Assembly: GCF_004168585.1 (NCBI RefSeq)
Contig: NZ_PGVH01000002.1
Coordinates: 124,001-188,000 of the forward strand
Direction: 5' to 3'
Origin: Shewanella sp. OPT22
GTDB lineage: Bacteria; Pseudomonadota; Gammaproteobacteria; Enterobacterales; Shewanellaceae
DNA length: 64,000 bases
Positions 9,734-18,498 of the stretch are shown here, in pieces; within the stretch, counting starts at the first letter, position 1; each line of letters opens with the position of its first letter. A program made the position numbers and the translations under genes. The notes under the pieces were generated by a model. The model was not told where the DNA came from, did no database searches, and saw only the letters and a list, made by a program, of their open reading frames with translations.

Positions 9734-10906
9734 ATGCTTAATATTGATGAACCCGCAAACATGCAGCCTAAAATCCCTTTATTCAGACTAGGATTTCGAC
9801 CATTTTTTTTATTTGGTAGTCTTTTCAGCATAATATCACTCGCATTTTGGATTTTATCGTTGAAAGGAGAGATAGCTTTTACTCCCCAAGGGAATACATT
9901 GTGGTGGCATGGTCATGAAATGATTTTCGGCTTTGTTTCCGCCATAGTTGTTGGTTTTTTATTAACCGCAGTTCAAAACTGGACAGGAAGGCCTGGACTA
10001 AAAGGGTTACCGTTAATTGGTCTATTTAGCCTATGGTTATTAGCTCGGATTTTACTGATAAATCAAGATTGGAGTTCACTAGAGTTTGCTGCAATTGTTG
10101 ATCTACTTTTTTTGCCTCTTTCAGCATTTGTAATGGCGAAAGCAGTAGTACCGCTAAAACAATGGAGAAACTTCGGCTTTGTACCTATTTTGCTTTCCTT
10201 GACTATTGCAAACGCTTGTTCTTACTATGGTTTAATCACCCACCAGCCTGATTTTGTATCTTCTTCACTCTATGCCGCAGTAATCATTATCACCGTTGTT
10301 GTTGCTCTTATCGGTGGCCGTGTTATTCCATTTTTCACTGACAGAGCGAGCGGATGGGACCGTTTACCAAGTATTGACCTCTTAGAAAAGTTGACTTTTA
10401 TTTCATTAGCTTTGCTTACGATTAGCTTTATTTTTCAGCTACAAGTAACAACAAAAATATTTGCTTTCATTTCAGGTATCGTCTTATTGGTTCGATGGAA
10501 TCGTTGGGGTTGGCAGCATACCTTTAAAACACCTCTACTTTGGTCTTTACACTTAAGTTATTTATTCATACCAATTGGGTTAGTACTTCTTGCCACTGAC
10601 TTGCCTCGTTCAGCTGGGTTACATGCCATCACAGTTGGAGGGATGGGCGGAATGATTCTAGCTATGATGGCCCGTGTTTCGTTGGGACATACTGGCCGAA
10701 AACTTGAACCGCCGAAATTAGTTGTTTTAGGTTTTGCCCTGATGATTCTTGCAACTATTTGCCGTATCGGAGCAAACTTACTCCCTAATTTGTATCCGCA
10801 GCTCTTAGGGCTTACTGTTCTACTTTGGCTGCTAGCTTTTATAGCATTTGTAATTTGTTATGGTCCAATGCTTTGTCAAATACGTGCAGATGGAAGACCT
10901 GGTTAA
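9734..10906 (+). CDS. NnrS family membrane protein
   Basis: About 390 residues from the ATG at 9734, nearly all hydrophobic with about twelve membrane spans. NnrS hallmarks are visible: FRLGFRPFFLFGSLFS at the start, NTLWWHGHEMIFGF (conserved histidines), GGRVIPFFT, and HAITVGGMGGMILAMMARV with LGHTGR. NnrS proteins are haem/copper membrane proteins linked to tolerance of nitric oxide, usually controlled by NsrR or NnrR; here no such operator was recognised. An upstream non-ATG start at 9704 would add ten residues. Confidence 0.9.
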   Translation: MLNIDEPANMQPKIPLFRLGFRPFFLFGSLFSIISLAFWILSLKGEIAFTPQGNTLWWHGHEMIFGFVSAIVVGFLLTAVQNWTGRPGLKGLPLIGLFSLWLLARILLINQDWSSLEFAAIVDLLFLPLSAFVMAKAVVPLKQWRNFGFVPILLSLTIANACSYYGLITHQPDFVSSSLYAAVIIITVVVALIGGRVIPFFTDRASGWDRLPSIDLLEKLTFISLALLTISFIFQLQVTTKIFAFISGIVLLVRWNRWGWQHTFKTPLLWSLHLSYLFIPIGLVLLATDLPRSAGLHAITVGGMGGMILAMMARVSLGHTGRKLEPPKLVVLGFALMILATICRIGANLLPNLYPQLLGLTVLLWLLAFIAFVICYGPMLCQIRADGRPG

Positions 10907-10968
10907 GTTATTGACGCTTACCAATTTGTAAAATATGTATTAGAATCAAAGGATACTGAAAACCACGG

Positions 10969-11283
10969 ATGGTTAATGTGCAAAATTCATTAGAAAAACG
11001 CCGCTCCTCTCGAATTGAGTTAGATTATTTTAAAGTGAGATTAGAATGGTCTGATCCTCATGGCCTTCCTAGGAGTCAAACTGCTTCATGTGTTGATATT
11101 TCAAGGCACGGGGTTTCATTTGAGTGCCCTTTTCCGTTCGAACTTGGTAGCGCTATAAGTGTTACGTTCAATTACGACACTGATGTTGCAAACCAGGTCA
11201 TTGGCAGTGTATGCCGTTGTTCTCGTTTGAATATGGACAATTTTCATGTTGCTCTTCAAATAAAAGTCGATGACACACTATAG
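10969..11283 (+). CDS. PilZ-domain c-di-GMP binding protein
   Basis: 104 residues consisting of a single PilZ domain. The first c-di-GMP contact motif is the basic KRRSSR near residues 10-15, and the second is DISRHGVSFE (D/NxSxxG form) near residue 45. Single-domain PilZ proteins act as receptors for c-di-GMP in motility or polysaccharide control. It stands alone 62 bases after the NnrS gene and could be transcribed with it. Confidence 0.85.
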   Translation: MVNVQNSLEKRRSSRIELDYFKVRLEWSDPHGLPRSQTASCVDISRHGVSFECPFPFELGSAISVTFNYDTDVANQVIGSVCRCSRLNMDNFHVALQIKVDDTL

Positions 11284-11391
11284 AACTCAGCATTATAAGA
11301 AGACCAATTTCATCCTTGATAAATTATATTTAATTAACTGTAAACTTTCGTAATAAAACCAATAAAATCAATCAACAATATACCTTTAAAA

Positions 11392-11404
11392 GTGTGATTC
11401 ACAC
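11392..11404. promoter_or_regulatory. Perfect palindrome upstream of the LysE-type exporter
   Basis: GTGTGA-T-TCACAC lies about 90 bases before the exporter start in an otherwise AT-rich 200-base gap. The half-sites resemble CRP half-sites, but the spacer is one base rather than six, so CRP is unlikely. A dimeric regulator operator is an inference. Confidence 0.35.
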
Positions 11405-11495
11405 CTCATTCCATTTGTTCATTATTTATACCCATTGCATTTAATTCTTGGTTATCTAGACTTCAAAATACGCCGTTCTTATGGAGTGTGTAGTA

Positions 11496-12116
11496 ATGAT
11501 GACATTTGATATTTTTACAAAGTTAGCACCAGCTCTATTTGTTACCTCAACAATCCCTGGCCTTTGCATGACATTAGCGATGAGTCTTGGGATGACTGTC
11601 GGAGTCCGAAAGACGATGTGGATGATGGTCGGAGAGCTGACGGGTGTTGCCATCGTTGTGTCGACCATTATTTTAGGCGCAGCTGAGTACATTCACAGTC
11701 ATCAAGAATTATTCAACTCCATCAGAATATTTGGCGCTATGTATCTTTGCTATGTCGCTGTTAAAATGTGGCAAAAAGCCAATTCCAAATTTGAGCTTCA
11801 AGAAATTGAAGCTACAGATGTAAAAGGTTTCAGTTTACTATTACAAGGTTTTTTTACTGCAATTTCAAACCCTAAATTGTGGATTTTTATGGTATCACTT
11901 ATTCCGCCATTTATAAGTTCAGGTGAGTCACTTGCACCACAAATGTCATTAATCTTAGCGATCATTTTGACCAGTGAATTTACCATGTTAATGATTTACG
12001 CATCGGGCGGAAGTGGCCTAAAAAAGGTATTATCAAAATCAGGAAATGTGCGTTGGCTTTACCGCTCATCGGGTTCAATCATTTTCTTACTGAGTATTTG
12101 GATGGTTTTAGATTGA
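11496..12116 (+). CDS. LysE/RhtB family amino-acid exporter
   Basis: About 206 residues with six hydrophobic segments. The family motif near the N-terminus (STIPGLCMTLAMSLGMTVGV) and the mid-chain NPKLWIFMVSLIPPFI segment place it in the LysE/RhtB superfamily, which exports amino acids or homoserine-like compounds. The start is chosen at 11496 because GGAG sits nine bases upstream; that same GGAG belongs to an alternative ATG at 11481. Substrate unknown. A strong terminator follows. Confidence 0.85.
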   Translation: MMTFDIFTKLAPALFVTSTIPGLCMTLAMSLGMTVGVRKTMWMMVGELTGVAIVVSTIILGAAEYIHSHQELFNSIRIFGAMYLCYVAVKMWQKANSKFELQEIEATDVKGFSLLLQGFFTAISNPKLWIFMVSLIPPFISSGESLAPQMSLILAIILTSEFTMLMIYASGGSGLKKVLSKSGNVRWLYRSSGSIIFLLSIWMVLD

Positions 12117-12140
12117 TACTTTGAAGTTAGAGTTATATAC

Positions 12141-12170
12141 AACGGAGACCAAGGGTCTCCGTTTCTGTTT
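12141..12170 (+). terminator. Rho-independent terminator after the LysE-type gene
   Basis: Ten-bp perfect stem AACGGAGACC / GGTCTCCGTT (12141-12150 and 12154-12163) with a three-base loop, followed by a T-rich tail. Confidence 0.88.
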
Positions 12171-12244
12171 GTAGATAATTATCTATTTATATTTATCACT
12201 AATTATGGCACATTGCATCGGTTTAATAATTTCAAGGAATAACG

Positions 12245-13981
12245 ATGCGCATCATCCATTTGGCAAAAGCAATGTTAATTGCGGCTTCTGCTACTTTGGT
12301 AACCATACCAGCTACCACATACGCAAACTCTTCTGCAATTCACAGCCGTATGGCAACCGCCCAGCCTATTTGGGCAAAGCATGGAATGGTCGCAAGCCAA
12401 GAAACATTGGCGAGCCAGATTGGCGTCGATATCCTTAAGCAAGGCGGTAATGCTGTCGATGCTGCTGTCGCTGTAGGCTATGCCTTAGCCGTGACTCTTC
12501 CTCGTGCCGGCAATGTTGGTGGTGGTGGCTTTATGATGGTTTATCTTGCCGATAAAGATAAAACAATTGCCATAGATTACAGAGAGATGGCTCCGAGCAA
12601 AGCTCATAAAGACATGTTCTTAAATGAAAATGGTGATGCTGTTTCAAACCTAAGTCGTTTTCACGGCTTAGCGGTTGGTGTTCCTGGTACTGTTATGGGA
12701 TTGAACCAAGCTTTAAATAAATACGGCACAATGAGTTTAAAGCAAGTTATAAACCCAGCAATTAAGCTGGCCAAAGGTGGAATTAAAGTCACTCCAGATC
12801 TTGCTGTATCTCTTAATGGCTTGAAAAAGCGTTTAATGAAATGGCCAAGCACTGCTGAAGTATTTTTTAAGCCTGATGGTTCGAATTACAAAATTGGTGA
12901 AGTGATTAAACAGCCCGAATTAGCTCATACCTTATCATTGATAGCAAAAAATGGAACTGATGGCTTTTATAAAGGTGAAACAGCAAGAAAGATTACTAAA
13001 GCCATACAGCAAGCTGGCGGGGTAATGACGCAAGCTGATTTTGCAAATTATAAAGCAATTGAAAGGAAACCAGTATCTGGAACTTATCGTGGTTATAAAG
13101 TTGTATCTATGCCACCACCTTCCTCTGGTGGTGTCCATATTATTGAAATTTTAAACATTCTGGAAAATTTCCCACTTGACGTTTATGGGCATAATACAGC
13201 GCAGAGCATTCACTTTATGGCTGAAGCGATGAAATATGCTTATGCCGATAGAAGTAAACACCTTGGTGATCCTGACTTCTACGATATTCCAGTTAAGCAT
13301 TTAACCGATAAAAATTACGCAAAAGCCATCGCAAAAAAAATTCCTTTTAATAAAGCGACACCTTCAACTGAAATTTTACCTGCTTCGTTTGCCCCCTATG
13401 AAAGCGATCAGACAACGCATTTTTCAGTAGTCGATAAGTGGGGAAATGCAGTTTCAAATACCTACACGTTGAATTTTAGCTATGGTTCGGGTCTTGTCGC
13501 TAAGGGAACTGGAGTATTTCTTAACAATGAAATGGACGATTTTTCTGCCAAACCTGGAGTACCTAACGGTTATGGTCTTATTGGTGGAGAAGCTAACTCT
13601 GTGCAGCCTGGTAAACGACCATTAAGCTCGATGAGTCCAACAATTGTGTTTAAAGATGGTCATCCAGTTTTAGTAACAGGAACTCCTGGTGGCTCAAGAA
13701 TCATTACTACCACCTTACAAATTATTCTGAATGTCATCGATTTTAAGCTTAATATTGCAGAGGCAACTAATGCACCTCGAGTTCATCATCAATGGTTTCC
13801 TGATGAACTTAGAGTAGAGAGAAGCTTGAACTTCGATACCATCCAGTTGCTTAAAAAAATGGGCTACAAAGTAAAAGTAAAAAGTGCCATGGGCAGCACT
13901 CAATCTATTGAAATAACAGAAAAAGGATTATTTGGTGCATCAGATTTACGTAAATCTGATGGTGCTGTCATTGGTTATTAG
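12245..13981 (+). CDS. ggt: Gamma-glutamyltranspeptidase
   Basis: 578 residues with a signal peptide (hydrophobic core residues 8-22, cleavage probably after TTYA-N), so periplasmic. The proenzyme self-cleaves before the nucleophile Thr390 in DQTTHFSVVD, giving large and small subunits. The small-subunit motifs GTGVFLNNEMDDFS and GTPGGSRI are intact, as is GGGGFMMVY in the large subunit. It hydrolyses or transfers the gamma-glutamyl group of glutathione and other peptides. A good AAGGAAT precedes the start. The 3' end overlaps the stop of the convergent oxidase gene by four bases. Confidence 0.96.
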   Translation: MRIIHLAKAMLIAASATLVTIPATTYANSSAIHSRMATAQPIWAKHGMVASQETLASQIGVDILKQGGNAVDAAVAVGYALAVTLPRAGNVGGGGFMMVYLADKDKTIAIDYREMAPSKAHKDMFLNENGDAVSNLSRFHGLAVGVPGTVMGLNQALNKYGTMSLKQVINPAIKLAKGGIKVTPDLAVSLNGLKKRLMKWPSTAEVFFKPDGSNYKIGEVIKQPELAHTLSLIAKNGTDGFYKGETARKITKAIQQAGGVMTQADFANYKAIERKPVSGTYRGYKVVSMPPPSSGGVHIIEILNILENFPLDVYGHNTAQSIHFMAEAMKYAYADRSKHLGDPDFYDIPVKHLTDKNYAKAIAKKIPFNKATPSTEILPASFAPYESDQTTHFSVVDKWGNAVSNTYTLNFSYGSGLVAKGTGVFLNNEMDDFSAKPGVPNGYGLIGGEANSVQPGKRPLSSMSPTIVFKDGHPVLVTGTPGGSRIITTTLQIILNVIDFKLNIAEATNAPRVHHQWFPDELRVERSLNFDTIQLLKKMGYKVKVKSAMGSTQSIEITEKGLFGASDLRKSDGAVIGY

Positions 13982-15243
13982 AACCGATCTATTCTGTAAG
14001 GGGAAAGTTCAATATCTGGCTCTTTCCCCATTATTTTTTGTGTTATTAGCTTTGCCGAAATAGCTGACCAAGTCAGTCCTAAATGTTGATGCCCAAAAGA
14101 AGCAAAAATATTTTCATTTTTTGTCCCACTAATGACAGGCAAACTGTCTGGAAACGAAGGACGAAATCCCATCCACTCTTCAGCGCCTTCAAAGTGGGCC
14201 TCAATTTTTAACCTTGGAATAATCGCTTGTCCATGTATTTTAAAGCGATTTGCGCCCCCCGCTGTAGCAGGGTTATTTAACCCACCAAATTCAACCATAC
14301 CTGCAAGCCGAGTCCCATCGACCATTGGCGTTATGATGAATTTCCGTTCGTATGAAGCTACAGGCCTTGTTAAACCTAAGTGAGTTTGTAACATTAAGTG
14401 ATAACCACGTTCGGTATCCAGTGGTGTATTGTGCCCTACTTGCTGGCAAATCGGTTTTGACCAAGCGCCTGCTGTAATTAATGTTTTATCGAATTCAAGT
14501 TCAATAGAAGCCCCTTGGTTATCTGACCCTGAAACCTGAACTCTAGATTCAGTCACATCTGCGATGTGAGTTTTAAGAAATCGTCCACCCGACATCTTAA
14601 ACTTTTCAAAAATTGCTAAACACAGCGCCTTTGGATCAGATGTATGACCTGTTTCAGTAAAAAATAGAGCATGTTCAATTTTTTCCGATAATTCTGGTTC
14701 AAGCTTTCTCGCTTCTTCTCCTGAAATTAATCTTACCGCCACTCCTGCTTCTGAATACGCTCTCCATTCTCTAACCACAATTGATAAAGGTGTATTTTCA
14801 AAAACAACCAAATTTCCATCTAACTTGATGAGTTGCGAACACCCTACTTCCGACGCAATCTGTTTTATTTCAGAAATAGCAAGTGCGTTAAGCGCCTTAA
14901 TCGCTTGCGTATTATGATGCTTTTTATTTGGGAACATATTAAGAATAAAGCGATAGAACCAGGGAAGTGCTGAAATAAAATAATTAGGTTTAATTCTGAT
15001 CGGACCTAATGGGTCCAACAGCATTTTCGGCAATTGAAGTAACAACTTATGATCGGCTAAGGGAAACACTTGTTCAGTGGCAAAGTGACCAGCATTCCCA
15101 TATGAAGCTCCTGAAGCAACGCCTTCTTTATCGACCAACGTTACTTCAAAACCATGTTTTTGCAATTGGTAAGCAGCTGTAACACCAATGATACCAGCAC
15201 CAATAACACAGACTCTTTGTTGTTTTTTTTGTTCTGGAGCCAT
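13978..15243 (-). CDS. FAD-dependent D-amino-acid dehydrogenase (probable D-hydroxyproline dehydrogenase)
   Basis: 421 residues of the DadA/glycine oxidase (DAO) family, with the N-terminal Rossmann FAD motif VIGAGIIGVTAAYQLQ (about residues 13-28) and the C-terminal FASFGHQHLGLTWS flavin loop. Its position after the trans-3-hydroxyproline dehydratase gene and opposite the epimerase/deaminase/semialdehyde dehydrogenase genes suggests it oxidises cis-4-hydroxy-D-proline to 1-pyrroline-4-hydroxy-2-carboxylate. That substrate is inferred from context; D-alanine or D-proline dehydrogenase are alternatives. The gap to the upstream gene is 24 bases, so it is probably co-transcribed. Confidence 0.88.
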   Translation of the reverse strand: MAPEQKKQQRVCVIGAGIIGVTAAYQLQKHGFEVTLVDKEGVASGASYGNAGHFATEQVFPLADHKLLLQLPKMLLDPLGPIRIKPNYFISALPWFYRFILNMFPNKKHHNTQAIKALNALAISEIKQIASEVGCSQLIKLDGNLVVFENTPLSIVVREWRAYSEAGVAVRLISGEEARKLEPELSEKIEHALFFTETGHTSDPKALCLAIFEKFKMSGGRFLKTHIADVTESRVQVSGSDNQGASIELEFDKTLITAGAWSKPICQQVGHNTPLDTERGYHLMLQTHLGLTRPVASYERKFIITPMVDGTRLAGMVEFGGLNNPATAGGANRFKIHGQAIIPRLKIEAHFEGAEEWMGFRPSFPDSLPVISGTKNENIFASFGHQHLGLTWSAISAKLITQKIMGKEPDIELSPYRIDRF

Positions 15244-15267
15244 GCGAATATCCTTATTTTAATTATT

Positions 15268-16308
15268 CTACCTTAGGATGAAACCTTCTTGAAAAACGTC
15301 CTCTTCATCGATTAAGAAATCGTGTTGACCAGTGATGTAAGAACGTCCAGATACTGTCGGAATAACTGAAGATTTCCCATAGAAATCTAGAGGTTTGTTC
15401 GCAACAACGTGCATACGACCACCAACAATACTTTCAATGGTTATTGACTGCCCAAGTTCTACTTCATTTTTAGCCTGAAGAAGCGCAATTCGAGCCGACA
15501 CACCTGTACCAGTAGGAGAACGATCAACTTCGCCATCAGCGAAAATACAAACATGTTTAGAATGGTAGTCAGTATCGCTGACTTGAGTAGAAGTGAAAAT
15601 AGTGCCGTACAAAAATGATAAATCCTCTTCTAAGGGATGCTGTATCTGTAAATGTTTTGCGACGGCATGTTTGATTTTTCGACCGAGTTCAATCAATTGG
15701 GCAACGTTATCTGGTCGGCAAGAGATCTTGTACCTATCTGCATCAACAAAAGCATAATATGCACCACCAAAGCCTATGTCGTAGGTTATTTCACCCACAC
15801 CTTCAATATGGACTTTTTTATCGATGACTTCAGCCCATGACGCAACATTTTCGAAACTAACTTGAATCTTTCCGTCAGAGTCTCTTAGGGCTGTAGCAAC
15901 GACTAACCCCGCAGGAGCATCAATTTTTACTATTCTGGGATGAGCACCCAGTTCGATAGCACCTAACTCACATGCAACTTTTACTAAAGCTAGAATGGCA
16001 TGGCCGCACATACTGCTATAACCTTCATTATGAAGAAATAGCACACCAAAATCAGCATCATCACTTACAGGTTCAGTGATCAATGCAGCATACATATCAG
16101 CATGACCACGAGGTTCGAAAATTATCAGTTTTCTCAAGTGATCTAAATGCGCTTTGGCAAATTGACGTTTTTCTAGAATCGTTTTCCCTTTAAGCTCTGG
16201 ATAGCCTCCTGTCACGATTCTTAAGGGTTCTCCCTCTGTGTGAGCGTCAATAGTAGAAATTTTGTTGTATTTTTGTAAATATTCTTGTTTAAATTTCAAC
16301 GGTCTCAT
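15268..16308 (-). CDS. Trans-3-hydroxy-L-proline dehydratase (proline racemase family)
   Basis: 346 residues of the proline racemase fold. The first catalytic position keeps cysteine (SSMCGHA, Cys101) but the second is threonine (DRSPTGTG, Thr266). In this family Cys/Cys marks racemases and epimerases, whereas Cys/Thr marks trans-3-hydroxy-L-proline dehydratase (the human L3HYPDH type), which yields 1-pyrroline-2-carboxylate. The start at 16308 has GGAG eight bases upstream. It is the first gene of the minus-strand arm of the locus. No reductase converting the product to L-proline is in the window, so it must be encoded elsewhere. Confidence 0.9.
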   Translation of the reverse strand: MRPLKFKQEYLQKYNKISTIDAHTEGEPLRIVTGGYPELKGKTILEKRQFAKAHLDHLRKLIIFEPRGHADMYAALITEPVSDDADFGVLFLHNEGYSSMCGHAILALVKVACELGAIELGAHPRIVKIDAPAGLVVATALRDSDGKIQVSFENVASWAEVIDKKVHIEGVGEITYDIGFGGAYYAFVDADRYKISCRPDNVAQLIELGRKIKHAVAKHLQIQHPLEEDLSFLYGTIFTSTQVSDTDYHSKHVCIFADGEVDRSPTGTGVSARIALLQAKNEVELGQSITIESIVGGRMHVVANKPLDFYGKSSVIPTVSGRSYITGQHDFLIDEEDVFQEGFILR

Positions 16309-16421
16309 CTTATACTCCGACCAACTTCTATAATTTCAATATTTTAATAACCTACTAATTAGGTTAAATGTTCTTCCCACAAAATGGTCAATTTCAAATT
16401 TTAACTTTTCTTTTACCAAAG

Positions 16422-16433
16422 ATTGTATACAAT
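16422..16433. promoter_or_regulatory. Palindromic operator candidate in the hydroxyproline divergent promoter
   Basis: ATTGTATACAAT is a perfect 12-bp palindrome between the divergently transcribed dehydratase and deaminase genes. FCD-type GntR regulators commonly bind TTGTATACAA-like palindromes, and such a regulator is encoded at 20172-20843. It probably controls both arms; the regulator-site link is an inference. Confidence 0.65.
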
Positions 16434-16511
16434 ATACTCAAACTAAACAATACAAATAATAATCACCGGCTTGAGTGACAAATCCTATATGCCGGAAATG
16501 AGGTTTGAAAG

Positions 16512-17423
16512 ATGAATGTAAATTGGCAAGGTGTATTCCCAGCAATTTCTACGCAATTTAACGAAGACGGCAGCATTAACTTTGAATCTAATGCTCGTAT
16601 GCTAGAGGATTTAATTAATGACGGAGTTGATGGAATAATTGCTCTTGGCACGATAGGCGAAAACGCCTCCCTTTCTGCAGAAGAAAAACGTGAATTCATC
16701 AAACACACAGTAGAAACCGTTAATGGTCGAATTATTGTCATCTCGGGATGTACGGAATATACCGCTGGGCTCGCTACAACCTTTGCAAAAGATGTTAATG
16801 CTCTGGGTGTTGACGGATTAATGCTTCTACCTGCTATGGTTTATCATGGAACAGATAGAGAAGTTGTCACACATTATCAAACTGTTGCTCGTGCCAACCC
16901 AAACCTTCCAATTATGATTTATAACAACCCTGTTAGTTATAGCGTGGATGTAAACTTAGAAATGACCGCAATACTTGCCGAGGAGCCAAATATTGTCGCA
17001 ATTAAAGAGTCTACAACCGATACTCGACGCTTAACAGAGTTACAGAGCCGCTTTGGGGATAGATTTGTTCTTTTTTGTGGTGTCGATGACATTGCTTTAG
17101 AAAGTATTTTACTTGGTGCGACTGGCTGGATTTCAGGTTTAACCAATGTTTTCCCAAGAGAATCTGTTGCTCTTATGAGACTTGCACGAGAGGGTCGTAT
17201 TGAAGAAGCTCGTGAAATTTATCGTTGGTTTATGCCGCTTCTCCGTTTGGATACTATTCCAACACTCGTTCAATGCATTAAGTTTGCGGAACAAATTGTC
17301 GGTCGAGGTAATGAAAAAGTTCGCCTGCCTAGGATGGAACTTATTGGGGAAGACAGAGCCTATGTTGAGGCTGTAATCAATCATGCCATAAACACACGTA
17401 TTGATTTGTCCAAGTACTTCTAA
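16512..17423 (+). CDS. 1-pyrroline-4-hydroxy-2-carboxylate deaminase (DapA family)
   Basis: 303 residues of the dihydrodipicolinate synthase/N-acetylneuraminate lyase TIM barrel. The Schiff-base lysine is Lys165 (VAIKEST) and the tyrosine partner is Tyr137 (IYNNP). In a hydroxyproline locus this family member (LhpC/HypD) deaminates 1-pyrroline-4-hydroxy-2-carboxylate to alpha-ketoglutarate semialdehyde. Function is assigned from the neighbours; the fold is clear. A GAGG-type site lies upstream. A GC-richer hairpin separates it from the epimerase gene. Confidence 0.88.
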   Translation: MNVNWQGVFPAISTQFNEDGSINFESNARMLEDLINDGVDGIIALGTIGENASLSAEEKREFIKHTVETVNGRIIVISGCTEYTAGLATTFAKDVNALGVDGLMLLPAMVYHGTDREVVTHYQTVARANPNLPIMIYNNPVSYSVDVNLEMTAILAEEPNIVAIKESTTDTRRLTELQSRFGDRFVLFCGVDDIALESILLGATGWISGLTNVFPRESVALMRLAREGRIEEAREIYRWFMPLLRLDTIPTLVQCIKFAEQIVGRGNEKVRLPRMELIGEDRAYVEAVINHAINTRIDLSKYF

Positions 17424-17434
17424 ATTCAGTTTTA

Positions 17435-17472
17435 ACTCCTCCTCGCGTTTTCCTCTAGAGGGGGAGTATTTT
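17435..17472 (+). terminator. Hairpin between deaminase and epimerase genes
   Basis: ACTCCTCCTC (17435-17444) can pair with GAGGGGGAGT (17458-17467), followed by ATTTTTG. This is an imperfect stem with a T run, 10 bases before the next gene start. It may be an internal attenuator or an mRNA-processing element that lowers expression of the distal genes. Confidence 0.5.
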
Positions 17473-17482
17473 TGGGATAACT

Positions 17483-18481
17483 ATGCTTAAAGGTACTTTT
17501 TTTTGCATCGACGCTCATACTTGTGGAAACCCTGTTCGACTGGTAACTAGTGGGCATCCAAATTTAGTTGGCCATAATATGAGCCAAAAACGGCAAGACT
17601 TTTTAAAAAACCATGACTGGATTAGAACGGCATTAATGTTCGAACCTCGTGGTCACGACATGATGTCTGGCTCCTTTCTTTACCCACCTTGCTCTGAAAA
17701 TGCCGATGCTTCGATCTTATTTATAGAAACCAGTGGCTGCTTACCAATGTGTGGCCATGGCACAATAGGTACGATTACTGCGGCAATAGAGTCTGGTTTA
17801 TTATCACCTAAAACCCCAAATAAACTCATCATAGATGTCCCTGCTGGACAAATTCAAGTTGATTATCAACAAACAGGCTCAAAGGTCGACTGGGTAAAAA
17901 TTTATAATGTGCCAGCCTATTTAGCTCACAGGGACATTGAGTTAGATATTCCAGAGCTTGGTTCGCTCAAGGTCGATATTTCCTATGGTGGGAATTTCTA
18001 CTGCATTGTCGAACCACAACAACATTATCCAGGGCTAAGAGAGTGGAATGCTGCTGACATACTTCGTTGGAGCCCAATAATAAGAGAAGCGGCTCAAGCG
18101 ATTGAATGCATACACCCAGAAGATCCGACAGTTTGTGGCGTTTCACACGTTTTATGGACAGGCAGTACGATCACAGACGGTTCAGATGGTGCTAACGCCG
18201 TGTTTTATGGGGATAAAGCCATAGACCGCTCACCATGTGGTACAGGAACCAGTGCAAGACTCGCTCAGCTTCATGCTAAAGGTGTGTTGTCCGTTGGTAA
18301 CACTTATACGCATGAAAGTATCATCGGCAGCCAATTTGTAGGAAAAATTGAGTCAGAAACCACTGTTGGACCATTTCCAGCCATCAAACCGAGCATTCAG
18401 GGCTGGGCAAGAGTAACAGGCCAAAACGCAATTAAAGTAGATGATGAAGACCCATATGCATATGGCTTTCAAGTCTTATAA
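17483..18481 (+). CDS. 4-hydroxyproline 2-epimerase
   Basis: 332 residues, proline racemase family, with both catalytic cysteines present: Cys90 (LPMCGHG) and Cys252 (DRSPCGTG). This Cys/Cys pattern and the neighbourhood fit epimerisation of trans-4-hydroxy-L-proline to cis-4-hydroxy-D-proline. Proline racemase is the alternative but is unlikely beside a KGSA pathway. It is the second proline-racemase-fold enzyme in the locus, distinct from the Cys/Thr dehydratase. Confidence 0.92.
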   Translation: MLKGTFFCIDAHTCGNPVRLVTSGHPNLVGHNMSQKRQDFLKNHDWIRTALMFEPRGHDMMSGSFLYPPCSENADASILFIETSGCLPMCGHGTIGTITAAIESGLLSPKTPNKLIIDVPAGQIQVDYQQTGSKVDWVKIYNVPAYLAHRDIELDIPELGSLKVDISYGGNFYCIVEPQQHYPGLREWNAADILRWSPIIREAAQAIECIHPEDPTVCGVSHVLWTGSTITDGSDGANAVFYGDKAIDRSPCGTGTSARLAQLHAKGVLSVGNTYTHESIIGSQFVGKIESETTVGPFPAIKPSIQGWARVTGQNAIKVDDEDPYAYGFQVL

Positions 18482-18498
18482 AAGAACAAGGAATGATT

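Noticed and set aside
11392-11404. CRP binding site
   Set aside because: Half-sites resemble TGTGA/TCACA but the spacer is one base instead of six.
12205-12438. 77-residue frame overlapping the ggt start
   Set aside because: Out of frame with a clear ggt signal peptide and motifs; a shadow.
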